The translations under genes and the position numbers were made by a program. From CF-118 sp035689345 (GTDB taxonomy: Bacteria; Chloroflexota; Dormibacteria; Dormibacterales; Dormibacteraceae): a stretch of 64,000 nucleotides of DNA. The notes beneath the pieces were generated by a model. That model was not told the DNA's origin, searched no databases, and was given only the letters and a program-made list of their open reading frames with translations. The stretch lies in assembly GCA_035689345.1 (NCBI GenBank), contig DASSLR010000084.1, positions 1-64,000 of the forward strand, given 5' to 3'. Within the stretch, counting starts at the first letter, position 1; every line of letters begins with the position of its first letter. Below, piece after piece: positions 42,571 through 51,219 of the stretch.

Positions 42571-43344
42571 GTGCTCCTGGCCGTCGACGTCGGCAACACC
42601 AACGTGACGTTCGCCCTGTTCGATGGCGAGCGCCTTGCCGCCGACTGGCGGGTCACGTCGCATCGCGAGCGCACCGCGGACGAGATGGCCGTGGAGCTGC
42701 GCCAGCTGTTCAGCCTGCGCGGCCTGGAGCTGAGCGTCGTGTCCGGCGTCGTCATCTCGAGCGTGGTCCCGAACTTGAACCCCGCGCTCATCGAAGCCTC
42801 ACGGCGCTACTTGAAGCACGAGCCGGTAATGGTCGGCCCGGGTGTGAAGACCAGCGTTCGCATCCGCGCTGAGAACCCGAAGGAGGTCGGTGCCGACCGC
42901 ATCGCGAACGCTCTCGCCGCGTATACGAAGTACGGCGGCCCGGTGGTCGTCATCGACTTCGGGACCGCGGTGACCTACGACGCCATCAACGCGGACGGCG
43001 ATTACCTCGGCGGCGCGATCGCACCAGGCGTCGAGATATCGCTGGACGCGCTCGTGTCCCAGACCGCCATGCTTCGCCGGGTCGAGGCCGTGGCGCCCGA
43101 CTCGGTGATCGGCCGCAACACGGTCACCTCCATCCAGTCCGGCCTCGTCTGGGGGTTCGTCGCCCAGGTCGAGGGCATGGTCGCCCGGATGGTGCGTGAG
43201 CTCGGTGGCTCGGCGCGGGTGGTCGCGACCGGGGGCCAGGCTTCGCTCGTTGCAGGACTGACGCATGTCATCGAGGCGACCGACCCGCTGCTCACCCTCG
43301 AGGGCTTGAGACTGATTTACCTCCAGAATTCGGACGGCCGATGA
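42571..43344 (+). CDS. coaX: Type III pantothenate kinase
   Basis: CoaX phosphorylates pantothenate, the first step to coenzyme A. The 257-residue protein has the N-terminal AVDVGNTNVTFALFDG phosphate loop, EVGADRIANALAAY and VIDFGTAVTYDAI. The type III enzyme is not inhibited by CoA, in contrast to type I. GTG 42571 lies close behind an AT-rich -10 region. It overlaps the HD-GYP gene by four bases. Confidence 0.94.
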   Translation: MLLAVDVGNTNVTFALFDGERLAADWRVTSHRERTADEMAVELRQLFSLRGLELSVVSGVVISSVVPNLNPALIEASRRYLKHEPVMVGPGVKTSVRIRAENPKEVGADRIANALAAYTKYGGPVVVIDFGTAVTYDAINADGDYLGGAIAPGVEISLDALVSQTAMLRRVEAVAPDSVIGRNTVTSIQSGLVWGFVAQVEGMVARMVRELGGSARVVATGGQASLVAGLTHVIEATDPLLTLEGLRLIYLQNSDGR

Positions 43345-45185
43345 TAGACGCGGTGAAAGCAGCCGGAGGCTTCCACGTGTACCTGGCGCCCGGAACCGAC
43401 GGCCGGTTCGGGGCCGTCCTCGCCGAACTCGGACTCGAGGGCACAGCCCTCGGCGACGCAGACGCGGTGGCCACGCCGGCGGTGATCGTCCTCGCCCCCG
43501 GCGAAGCTGCGCCGGAGGGCCTCGAAGACCTCGCCATCAGGCCGCCCGCTGACGCCCCTCCGGCGGCCTTGCGCGAGCTGCTTCGCGTCGCGCTGCAGAA
43601 CTCGGTGCTCAAGCTGGAGGTCAAGCAGCTCCAGGAGCAGGCGCGCCGCCAGCACCGTCAGTTCGAAGAGCTCAACCGCATCGGCATCGCGCTCTCGGCC
43701 GAGCGAGACATCGTCAAGCTGCAGGAATTCATCCTCACGACCATGCGCCAGCTCACCAACGCGGACGGGGCGAGCCTGTGGCTGAAGACCACCGATGACG
43801 GCGAGCCGAAACTGTTTCTGGCTTCGAGCCAGAACCACTCGCTGGACAAAGACACGTACCAGGCGTTCAAGGTGCCCGTCGACGAGAAGAGCGTGGTCGG
43901 TTACACGGTCACGATGGGCGCGAGTCAGATCTACGACGACGCCTACAACCCCCCACCGGGCAAGCCACAGGGCGGCAAGGGATTCGATGCGCAGTACGGC
44001 TACCGCACCAAGTCGATGCTCACCGTGCCGATGCGCAATTACAACGACGATGTCGTGGGGGCCATCCAGCTCATCAATGCCAAGCGCAAGTTCGAGACCA
44101 GGCTGACGATCGACTCGGTCGAGCAGGAGGTCGTGAGCTTCCGGCCGGAAGACCTCGAGATGATCGAGTCCATCGCCAGCCAGGCGGCGGTGGCCCTCGA
44201 CAACAAGAACCTGCTGGATTCGATCCAGGCGCTGTTCGACGGCTTCGTCCAGGCAAGCGTGACGGCGATCGAGCAACGAGACCCGACGACGGCCGGTCAT
44301 TCAGGCCGCGTCGAGAAATTGACGAGTGGGTTGGCCCACGCGGTCACTGAGATTTCGGTCGGCAAGTTCCGCGACGTCCGCCTGAGCGACGAGCAGTTCA
44401 AGGAGTTGCGCTACGCGGCCCTGCTCCACGACTTCGGCAAGGTCGGAGTCCGCGAGCACATCTTGATCAAGGCGAAAAAGCTCGTTCCCGGCCAGCTCGA
44501 GGTGATCCAGGCGCGGTTCGAGTACGTGCAGCGGTCGGTGCAGGTGAAGTACGCGACCGAAAAGCTCGAGGCCATGCGCCACGAGCCCACGAACGTCGAG
44601 CAGCTGCTCGAAATCGATCGCCGGCTCGAGGAGGACCTGCGCCAGCTGCGCCTGTGGTTTGAGGCCATCGCCTCTGCGAACGAGCCCACGGTTCTGCCCG
44701 AGGACAAGGCTTCGATGCTCGAGATCCTCTCCCGGCAGACGTACGTCGACATGTCAGGTCACGAGCACCCGATGCTCGACCCTCAGGAGTTCCGCTTCCT
44801 GAGCATCCGCAAAGGCACGCTCGACGACCAGGAACGACTCGAGATGGAGTCGCACGTAACCCACAGCTTCCATTTCCTGAGCAAGATTCCGTGGACGCCC
44901 GTAATGCGCGGAATCCCCGAGATCGCATACGCGCATCACGAGAAGCTGGATGGCACTGGCTACCCACAGGGTCTCACCGACCAGCAGATCCCGCTGCAGA
45001 GCAAGATGATGACGATCTCCGACATCTACGACGCCCTTACCGCGCAGGATCGCCCTTACAAGCGTGCGGTGCCCCTGGATCGCGCGCTCGACATTCTGCA
45101 CACCGAATTCGCCGGCAAAGTGGACGCCGACTTGCTCGACGTGTTCGTCTCCAAACGGATCTTCGACCTGACGGCCGTGCGATGA
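43341..45185 (+). CDS. GAF and HD-GYP phosphodiesterase
   Basis: The 614-residue protein has a short N-terminal part, a coiled coil near residues 85-115 (LKLEVKQLQEQARRQHRQ), a GAF sensor domain (about 115-290) and an HD-GYP domain with HSGRVEKL, AALLHDFGKVGV and HHEKLDGTGYP, which supply the metal ligands. HD-GYP enzymes degrade the second messenger cyclic di-GMP. A helical insertion of about 140 residues separates the HD and GYP parts. It is tightly coupled to coaX and the MBL hydrolase. Confidence 0.88.
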   Translation: MIDAVKAAGGFHVYLAPGTDGRFGAVLAELGLEGTALGDADAVATPAVIVLAPGEAAPEGLEDLAIRPPADAPPAALRELLRVALQNSVLKLEVKQLQEQARRQHRQFEELNRIGIALSAERDIVKLQEFILTTMRQLTNADGASLWLKTTDDGEPKLFLASSQNHSLDKDTYQAFKVPVDEKSVVGYTVTMGASQIYDDAYNPPPGKPQGGKGFDAQYGYRTKSMLTVPMRNYNDDVVGAIQLINAKRKFETRLTIDSVEQEVVSFRPEDLEMIESIASQAAVALDNKNLLDSIQALFDGFVQASVTAIEQRDPTTAGHSGRVEKLTSGLAHAVTEISVGKFRDVRLSDEQFKELRYAALLHDFGKVGVREHILIKAKKLVPGQLEVIQARFEYVQRSVQVKYATEKLEAMRHEPTNVEQLLEIDRRLEEDLRQLRLWFEAIASANEPTVLPEDKASMLEILSRQTYVDMSGHEHPMLDPQEFRFLSIRKGTLDDQERLEMESHVTHSFHFLSKIPWTPVMRGIPEIAYAHHEKLDGTGYPQGLTDQQIPLQSKMMTISDIYDALTAQDRPYKRAVPLDRALDILHTEFAGKVDADLLDVFVSKRIFDLTAVR

Positions 45186-46030
45186 GGATCAAGTTCTGGG
45201 GCACGCGAGGAACCAGGCCCACCCCTGGACGGCGCACGCTGCGCTACGGCGGCAACACCACTTGCATCGAGGTCCGCGACAGGGACGAAAACCTGATCAT
45301 CATCGACTCCGGGTCGGGCATCGCCGAGCTCGGAGCCGGTCTCAAACCGGACAGCGCGCTTCAGGCCCACCTGCTCATCACGCACACGCACATGGACCAC
45401 ATCCAGGGATTCCCGTTCTTCTCGCCGGCCTTCCAACCGAACACGCACCTCACGATCGTCGGGCCGGCGGGTTCGGCGAAATCGCTTCAGGCCGCATTCG
45501 CCGACCAGATGGACCCCGCGTACTTTCCGGTGCGACTCGACCACATGCCGGCGGACATGGAATTCATCGAGCGCAACCCGGGCGAGACGTTCGAGGTCGG
45601 GGGTCTGCGCATCACTCCGCACCTGCTCATGCACCCGATCCCGACTTTCGGCTACCGCATCGACGAGGGCAATACGTCTTTCGCATTCGCGACCGACAAC
45701 GAGATCTCACTTTTCGCGCAGGAGCAGAACGGCTCGCTGACCGACCTCGTGCGTTGGTGCGAGGGCGCCGATCTCATAGTCCACGATGCGCAGTACAGCC
45801 GCGAGGAATACAAGACGCACGCTGGATTCGGCCACTCGACCTTTGAAGAGGCGCTTTCGCTGGCTGAGAAGGCCGAAGCCAAGCAGCTCGCCTTCTTCCA
45901 TCACGATCCGACGCATTCGGACACGGAGGTCGACGCCCTCATCGAAGAGGCGATCGGCAACCACCGCCAGGCCGGCGGCAAGCCGGTGCGTTCGTTCCCC
46001 GCGGCAGAGGAGCAGGAGGTCCGCCTCTAG
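45182..46030 (+). CDS. MBL-fold metallohydrolase
   Basis: The 282-residue enzyme starts MRIKFWGTRGTRPTPG, then has LLITHTHMDHIQGFPFF with the metal-binding His-x-His-x-Asp-His motif, and conserved histidine and aspartate later (FATDNE, FFHHDPTHSD). It resembles the RNase Z/PhnP-like or cyclic nucleotide phosphodiesterase-like branch. ATG 45182 overlaps the HD-GYP stop, so the two are translationally coupled. The reaction is not known; a phosphodiester hydrolase is likely. Confidence 0.85.
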   Translation: MRIKFWGTRGTRPTPGRRTLRYGGNTTCIEVRDRDENLIIIDSGSGIAELGAGLKPDSALQAHLLITHTHMDHIQGFPFFSPAFQPNTHLTIVGPAGSAKSLQAAFADQMDPAYFPVRLDHMPADMEFIERNPGETFEVGGLRITPHLLMHPIPTFGYRIDEGNTSFAFATDNEISLFAQEQNGSLTDLVRWCEGADLIVHDAQYSREEYKTHAGFGHSTFEEALSLAEKAEAKQLAFFHHDPTHSDTEVDALIEEAIGNHRQAGGKPVRSFPAAEEQEVRL

Positions 46031-46049
46031 CCGGCCGTCGTCCGTGACT

Positions 46050-46055
46050 TAGTCT
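46050..46055 (+). promoter_or_regulatory. -10 box TAGTCT, lysS
   Basis: TAGTCT lies nine bases before TTG 46065, so lysS probably begins a leaderless transcript. Confidence 0.5.
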
Positions 46056-46064
46056 TTCTCCGAA

Positions 46065-47408
46065 TTGAGCGAGAGCAGTGGGCGCGCTCCCACCTTCAAG
46101 CCCACCCACTCGAGCGCGACCGCCAAGGAGCTGCTGGCGGCGGGCGGCGGCGAAAAAACCGATCCTGTCGCGGTGGCCGGCCGGGTGATGGTCAAACGCC
46201 TGCACGGCGGATCGGCGTTCGCCGACCTGCAGGACGGCGCCGGCCGAATCCAGCTGTTCGCGAGCCGGGAGATCGTGGGCGCGGACCCGTTCGATCGATT
46301 CACCGAGCTCGATCCAGGCGACATCGTCGGCGCCCGTGGCCCCATGTTCACGACACGCCGCGGGGAGCCGACTGTCGAGGTGCACGAGTTCGTGCTCCTG
46401 ACCAAAGCGCTGAGGCCGCTGCCGGACAAGTGGCACGGATTGCGCGACGTCGAGATTCGGTACCGCCAGCGGTACGTCGATCTGATCGCCAACCCCGAGG
46501 TCCGCGAGGTCTTCCGCACGCGCACTCGAATCATCGACGCCATTCGTCGCCTTTACGACGCTCGCGGTTTCCTCGAGGTCGAGACCTCAGTGCTTCAGGA
46601 GATTCCTGGCGGCGGTCACGCGCGCCCATTCGTCACCCACCACAACGCCCTCGATCGCGACCTCTACCTGCGCATCGCGCTGGAGCTGCACCTCAAGCGA
46701 CTCCTCGTTGGCGGGCTCGAGCGCGTGTATGAGATCGGGCGCGTTTTTCGCAACGAGGGTCTGTCGCCGCGCCACAACCCGGAGTTCACGATGCTCGAGT
46801 CATACGAGGCCTATGTCGACTACCACGACGTGATGAAACTCGTCGAGGACATCCTGGTGGCGTCGGCCGGCGCCGCGGAACGTCCCCTCGCAACCAGCTA
46901 TCAGGGCGAGGAGGTCGACCTGACCCCGCCCTACCGGCGCGAGCGCATGGCCGACCTCGTCCTGGAGTACACGGGCCGCAAGGCATACGGCATCGAGCTC
47001 AATGATCTGTTCGAAGAGCATGTCGAGCCCAAGCTCCGCCAGCCCACGTTCGTGCTCGACTACCCGATCGAGATCTCGCCGCTCGCGCAGCGGTGCGACT
47101 ACGACTCGCGCTTCGTGGAGCGCTTCGAGCTGATCATCCTCGGGCGCGAATACGCGAACGCTTTCACCGAGCTGACCGATCCAGTCGACCAGCGGCAGCG
47201 CTTCGAGGAACAGGCGGCCAGGCGCGCGGCGGGCGAAGTCGAAGCCCATCCGATGGACGAGGATTTCCTGCGCGCAGTCGAATACGGACTGCCGCCTTGC
47301 GGGGGCCTGGGCATGGGCATCGATCGCCTCGTGATGCTCCTCACCGACCAGCCGGCGATCCGCGACGTGATCCTCTTCCCGACCATGAAGCCCGAGACGC
47401 CGCAGTAA
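46065..47408 (+). CDS. lysS: Lysyl-tRNA synthetase, class II
   Basis: The 447-residue synthetase has an N-terminal OB-fold anticodon domain (VAGRVMVKRLHGGSAFADLQ) and class II motifs: motif 2 in YEIGRVFRNEGLSPRHNPEF and motif 3 in GGLGMGIDRLVMLL. The length is somewhat under the usual 490, mostly from a short N terminus. TTG 46065 follows a TAGTCT box. The stop overlaps serS (TAATG). Confidence 0.94.
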   Translation: MSESSGRAPTFKPTHSSATAKELLAAGGGEKTDPVAVAGRVMVKRLHGGSAFADLQDGAGRIQLFASREIVGADPFDRFTELDPGDIVGARGPMFTTRRGEPTVEVHEFVLLTKALRPLPDKWHGLRDVEIRYRQRYVDLIANPEVREVFRTRTRIIDAIRRLYDARGFLEVETSVLQEIPGGGHARPFVTHHNALDRDLYLRIALELHLKRLLVGGLERVYEIGRVFRNEGLSPRHNPEFTMLESYEAYVDYHDVMKLVEDILVASAGAAERPLATSYQGEEVDLTPPYRRERMADLVLEYTGRKAYGIELNDLFEEHVEPKLRQPTFVLDYPIEISPLAQRCDYDSRFVERFELIILGREYANAFTELTDPVDQRQRFEEQAARRAAGEVEAHPMDEDFLRAVEYGLPPCGGLGMGIDRLVMLLTDQPAIRDVILFPTMKPETPQ

Positions 47409-48667
47409 TGCTGCCGTTGGAGCTGATCCGGCGCGAACCCGAGCGGGTGCGAACTGCGGCTCGCCAGAAGGGCGAGGACGCCCCGATCGACGAGATCCTC
47501 GAACTGGATCGCGTCTGGCGAGAGCACTTGCATGCAGCAGAAACGGCGAAGGCCCAGCAGAACGCGCTCTCAAAGCAATTCGCGCGGTCCAAAGACACGA
47601 CCGATTTGAGCAACGCAAAGCAGCTCGGCGAAGAAGCCAAGCGCGAGATGTCCCAGGCGGATCAGATCAAGCGCGAGCTCGATGATCTGCTCCTGCGCGT
47701 GCCGAACGTTTTCCACGAGTCGGTGCCAGTTGGCGCGACCGAGGCCGACAACGTGGTGGTGCGGGAGTGGGGAAGCAAGCCCGACATCGCGGCGCCACGC
47801 ACGCACTACGACCTCGGCGAGAGCCTCGGAATCATGGACTTCGAGCACGCGGCGCGGGTTTCAGGCTCTCGGTTCGCATTCCTGCTGGGTGAAGGCGCGC
47901 GGCTCGAAAGGGCGCTCGTCCAGTTCATGCTCGACGTGCACACGCGCGAGCACGGATACACGGAGGTGCAGCCGCCGGTGCTGGTGAACAGCGCTTCGAT
48001 GACCGGCACGGCGAACCTGCCCAAGTTCGGCGCCGACGCTTTCAAGGTCGACGACCGCGACCTCTGGCTCGTGCCCACGGCCGAGGTGCCGCTGACGAAC
48101 TATCACCGCGACGAGATCCTCGACGCGGAACTGCTGCCCCGAAAGTACGTCGCCTACACGCCGTGCTTTCGCTCGGAGGCAGGCGCCGCCGGCAAGGACA
48201 CCCGAGGATTTATCCGCCTGCACCAGTTCTCCAAGGTGGAGCTCGTGAAGATCACGAGCGCCGAAACCTCGATGGCCGAATTCGAGGGCCTGCTTGCGGA
48301 CGCGGAAGAGATCCTGCAGAGGCTGGGCCTGCACTACCAGGTGATGCTGATGTGTAGCGGCGACATGGGCTTCGCCCAGTTCAAGAAGTACGACCTCAAC
48401 GCCTGGTGCCCCGGGCTGGGCAGGTACCTCGAGGTGTCGTCTTGCTCGGTGTTCAACGACTTCCAGGCGATGCGGGCCAACGTGCGCTACCGGCCGTCAC
48501 GTGGCGCGCCGCCGCGATTCGCGCACACCATCAACGGCAGCGGCCTCGCGCTCACGCGAACGATCGACGCGATCCTCGAGGCGTATCAGCGCCCGGACGG
48601 AACGATCGAGGTGCCCGAACAGCTGCGTCCGTACATGGGGGACGTCGAAGTCATCGGTAAGCGCTGA
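47408..48667 (+). CDS. serS: Seryl-tRNA synthetase
   Basis: The 419-residue synthetase has an N-terminal coiled coil (about residues 30-95) that reads the long variable arm of tRNA-Ser, and the class II core: motif 2 in YTPCFRSEAGAAGKDTRGFIRLHQF and motif 3 in INGSGLALTRTIDAILE. ATG 47408 overlaps the lysS stop. The gene for its substrate tRNA-Ser(UGA) follows 33 bases later. Confidence 0.95.
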   Translation: MLPLELIRREPERVRTAARQKGEDAPIDEILELDRVWREHLHAAETAKAQQNALSKQFARSKDTTDLSNAKQLGEEAKREMSQADQIKRELDDLLLRVPNVFHESVPVGATEADNVVVREWGSKPDIAAPRTHYDLGESLGIMDFEHAARVSGSRFAFLLGEGARLERALVQFMLDVHTREHGYTEVQPPVLVNSASMTGTANLPKFGADAFKVDDRDLWLVPTAEVPLTNYHRDEILDAELLPRKYVAYTPCFRSEAGAAGKDTRGFIRLHQFSKVELVKITSAETSMAEFEGLLADAEEILQRLGLHYQVMLMCSGDMGFAQFKKYDLNAWCPGLGRYLEVSSCSVFNDFQAMRANVRYRPSRGAPPRFAHTINGSGLALTRTIDAILEAYQRPDGTIEVPEQLRPYMGDVEVIGKR

Positions 48668-48677
48668 GCCACGTTTC

Positions 48678-48683
48678 TAGAAT
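48678..48683 (+). promoter_or_regulatory. -10 box TAGAAT, tRNA-Ser(UGA)
   Basis: TAGAAT ends 17 bases before the tRNA 5' end. tRNA-Ser(GCU) has the same hexamer 22 bases from its 5' end. Confidence 0.5.
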
Positions 48684-48700
48684 CCGTGATGCCCGTTCAC

Positions 48701-48792
48701 GGAGGGGTGGCCGAGTCCGGTTTATGGCGGCGGTCTTGAAAACCGTTAGGGTCGCAAGGCCCTCGGGGGTTCAAATCCCTCCCCCTCCGCCA
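48701..48792 (+). tRNA. tRNA-Ser (anticodon UGA)
   Basis: The acceptor stem GGAGGGG pairs with CCCCTCC, the anticodon loop is CTTGAAA (UGA), a long variable arm of class II type is present (ggtcgcaaggcc region) and the T-arm contains GGTTCAAATCC. The CCA end is encoded at 48790-48792. It lies just after serS. Confidence 0.95.
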
Positions 48793-48908
48793 CGGGGTTG
48801 GCGCGCGTCCCAGCGATCTCAGACGGTGGCGGCCTGCGGCGGCTCCTCGTGGCAAGCCCAGCCTTGCCCGCTGCTGGGTTGCGCCAGTAGGCGAAGGGAT
48901 ACACCCAT
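48793..48908. other. Spacer between tRNA-Ser and transporter end
   Basis: A CCCAGC/GCTGGG stem (about 48858-48878) may terminate transcription from either side. No gene was seen. Confidence 0.35.
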
Positions 48909-51206
48909 CTAGGCGAGGCGCTCGACCAGGACACGCATGACGGCGAGCGCGACTGCGGGCCGCTCCCTCAGCACGCTCTCGAACTCGCGGCGGCCTAAGG
49001 GGACGGTGCGGACTGGGCTGGCGGCAACCAGCGAAGCGACTCGCGGTGCCTGCGTTATGACCGACATCTCGCCGATCACGTCTCCGGCGCCGCGGCGCGC
49101 AACCTCGCGTTCATCCCCTTCTCGACCCTGCACGACCCGGACGGTCCCCTCGACCACGACGAACAGCTCTTCTCCGAGCTCACCTTCGCCTCCGATGACC
49201 TCTCCGTCGCGATAGCTGCGTTCCCGGGTCAAACGCGCGATGTGCTCGAGATCGAGCGGAGACAGGCGGGCGAAGAGAGGGACCCTGCGGAGCAACAACA
49301 CGCGCTCGAGGTTTGAGATTCGGACGCCTGAAGACAGGACTGCGTGTCCCTCGCGCCTGGTGCGAGCCAGTTCCGCGCACTCCCGAATGAAGGCGTCGCG
49401 GTCCTGCAACGCGACCGCGAGCCCGTCACCGTTGCCGTCCCGCGGCCGGCTCGGTCTCTCCCATAGCTTGAGGACCGGCCCCACGAGCGCGGGATCACCT
49501 GCAGTCTCGATGGTCTCGAGGGCGGCCGACACCTGTGCAGGACTTCCGTCGAGGCTGTCGATCGCCACGGCGATCACATCGCCCTGGCTCTGCAGCACAG
49601 ACGAGGCCAGCAAAGCTGACCGCGCGGTGCGCCGCCCGCGATCCGTGATCGCCTCCCTCAGCAAGGAGGAGGCGTCGTCGTCGCCCCCGACGCGGGCCGC
49701 GAGCTCCCAGTCCGCGACGGCCTGGGCTGCGGTCGAGCGGACGAAGGCGCGAACCCGGTCACGGCTTCGTTCGATGTCGGAATTCGCCAGCGCCTGGAGG
49801 CCGGCAGCGTGCGTGCGCGGATCGCCGAGCAGGCCCAGGAGATCCTCCGTCGCATGGTCGTCAGCGACGGCCGACCTGGAATCAGCCTCTTCGGGGCCAA
49901 GGAACAGCGGCCGCGCGAGGTTCCATGGCTCCAAGACCTGCGGCCGACCCTCCGCGAGCGCTTCGCCGAGCGCACCCGCATACGACCGCCGAATGGCCAT
50001 CGTCGCAACGATGGCCACCGCTGCTGCGCCGAGACCCACCCAGGCGAACTGGCTTGGCGTCACTGACTCCTGCCCGACGATCGCCAGCCCGCCCGCGATC
50101 ATGGTCCCGATCTGCGTGGGCCCGCCATTCAGGAATGCCCGTATCTGATCGCGCCGGCGTTCCGGAACGACGTTCGTGAGAGTCTCCCATCCTGGTGACG
50201 CCACACCTTGAAGCCAGGTGCAGAGCACCACGCGCAGCCCCGCCAGGATCACGAATCCAGACGCGAAGAGGAGCACGCCAAAGGCTGCGGCGTATAGGCC
50301 TGCCAGAGCCACGACCATGATCGGGATGCCGCGCCAGGCGAAGAGGCGATTGGTGATCAGGCTCGTGACCAGGAAAGCAGCCAGGGTCGTCCCAGCCCAG
50401 AACACTCCGAAGAAGCCCGCCAGGTCGTCCGCCTGCGGAAACTGCGCAGTCGCCGCTCGCGCGTACGGCAGATACAGAAGGTAGAAGCAGATAGAGAAGA
50501 GGACGGCAGCAGCCGTCATCCAGAGCAGCAATTGCGACCGCCGGACGAAGTCGAAAGTCGCATTCACGTCAGCCAGAACGGAGGAACCTTTGCGCGCCGA
50601 TCGGCGCACTGGTGGGGCCGGAGCCGGCCCCTGGACAGCGCGTGAGACCAGGAACGCCATTCCCAGACCGCCCGCCCAAACGATGAGGAGGTTCTCAGCG
50701 CCGACAACGTGTGCCAGGGGTGGTGTCAAAGCCCCGCCAACCACGGATCCGAAGATGCCCCCTGCCGCGAAGACCGGAAACAGGCGCTTCGCCTGGCGGG
50801 TGTTGACCACCGCTCCTGCGATTCCCCAGACGAAGATTCCGAGCACGAGGCTCGCGAGGACACCGGTGACCGCCAGCACGAAATAGATCCAGGTGAACCC
50901 CGTCTGGATCGCAGCCCTCTCGACCATGACGATTACGGCGAGCGCCAGCGGGGCCAGGAGATAGATGCGCCGAGGTCCGATCCTCGCCAGAGTTCCTGTC
51001 AGCACGATCATGGCCGCGAGTGACGACGCACCCTGCAGCAAATAGAGGAGCGGAAGAGCCTGCGGCCCGATCCGATTGAAGAACAGTGCGTCGATGCCGC
51101 TCTGACCGACGGCGTACGCGGCCATCGCGACGAACGCGAGCCCGGCCACCAGCGCGGTGATGCGCCCTTCGCCCTGCTCGATGCCAAGCATCTCCGCCGG
51201 GCGCAC
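48909..51206 (-). CDS. Major-facilitator-like transporter with CNB domain
   Basis: The 765-residue product combines an N-terminal block of about 12 membrane segments (residues 10-410) resembling ATP:ADP translocase/MFS proteins, a soluble helical region of alternating helices (about 430-630) like HEAT repeats, and a C-terminal cyclic-nucleotide-binding domain (about 640-765). The last carries LFARLSPLDLEHIARL and the phosphate-binding cassette IGEMSVITQAPRVASLVA. GTG 51206 is chosen for its AGGAGG site four bases upstream; ATG 51191 is the alternative. It lies 13 bases after a class III cyclase, so cAMP or cGMP made next door may gate it. Confidence 0.75.
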   Translation of the reverse strand: MRPAEMLGIEQGEGRITALVAGLAFVAMAAYAVGQSGIDALFFNRIGPQALPLLYLLQGASSLAAMIVLTGTLARIGPRRIYLLAPLALAVIVMVERAAIQTGFTWIYFVLAVTGVLASLVLGIFVWGIAGAVVNTRQAKRLFPVFAAGGIFGSVVGGALTPPLAHVVGAENLLIVWAGGLGMAFLVSRAVQGPAPAPPVRRSARKGSSVLADVNATFDFVRRSQLLLWMTAAAVLFSICFYLLYLPYARAATAQFPQADDLAGFFGVFWAGTTLAAFLVTSLITNRLFAWRGIPIMVVALAGLYAAAFGVLLFASGFVILAGLRVVLCTWLQGVASPGWETLTNVVPERRRDQIRAFLNGGPTQIGTMIAGGLAIVGQESVTPSQFAWVGLGAAAVAIVATMAIRRSYAGALGEALAEGRPQVLEPWNLARPLFLGPEEADSRSAVADDHATEDLLGLLGDPRTHAAGLQALANSDIERSRDRVRAFVRSTAAQAVADWELAARVGGDDDASSLLREAITDRGRRTARSALLASSVLQSQGDVIAVAIDSLDGSPAQVSAALETIETAGDPALVGPVLKLWERPSRPRDGNGDGLAVALQDRDAFIRECAELARTRREGHAVLSSGVRISNLERVLLLRRVPLFARLSPLDLEHIARLTRERSYRDGEVIGGEGELGEELFVVVEGTVRVVQGREGDEREVARRGAGDVIGEMSVITQAPRVASLVAASPVRTVPLGRREFESVLRERPAVALAVMRVLVERLA

Positions 51207-51219
51207 CCTTCCTCCTCTG

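Noticed and set aside
48874..48883. Partial match CTGGGTTGCG to the element A/B/C block
   Set aside because: The CTTAACA part is absent and no G-rich tail follows, so it is not counted as a fourth copy.
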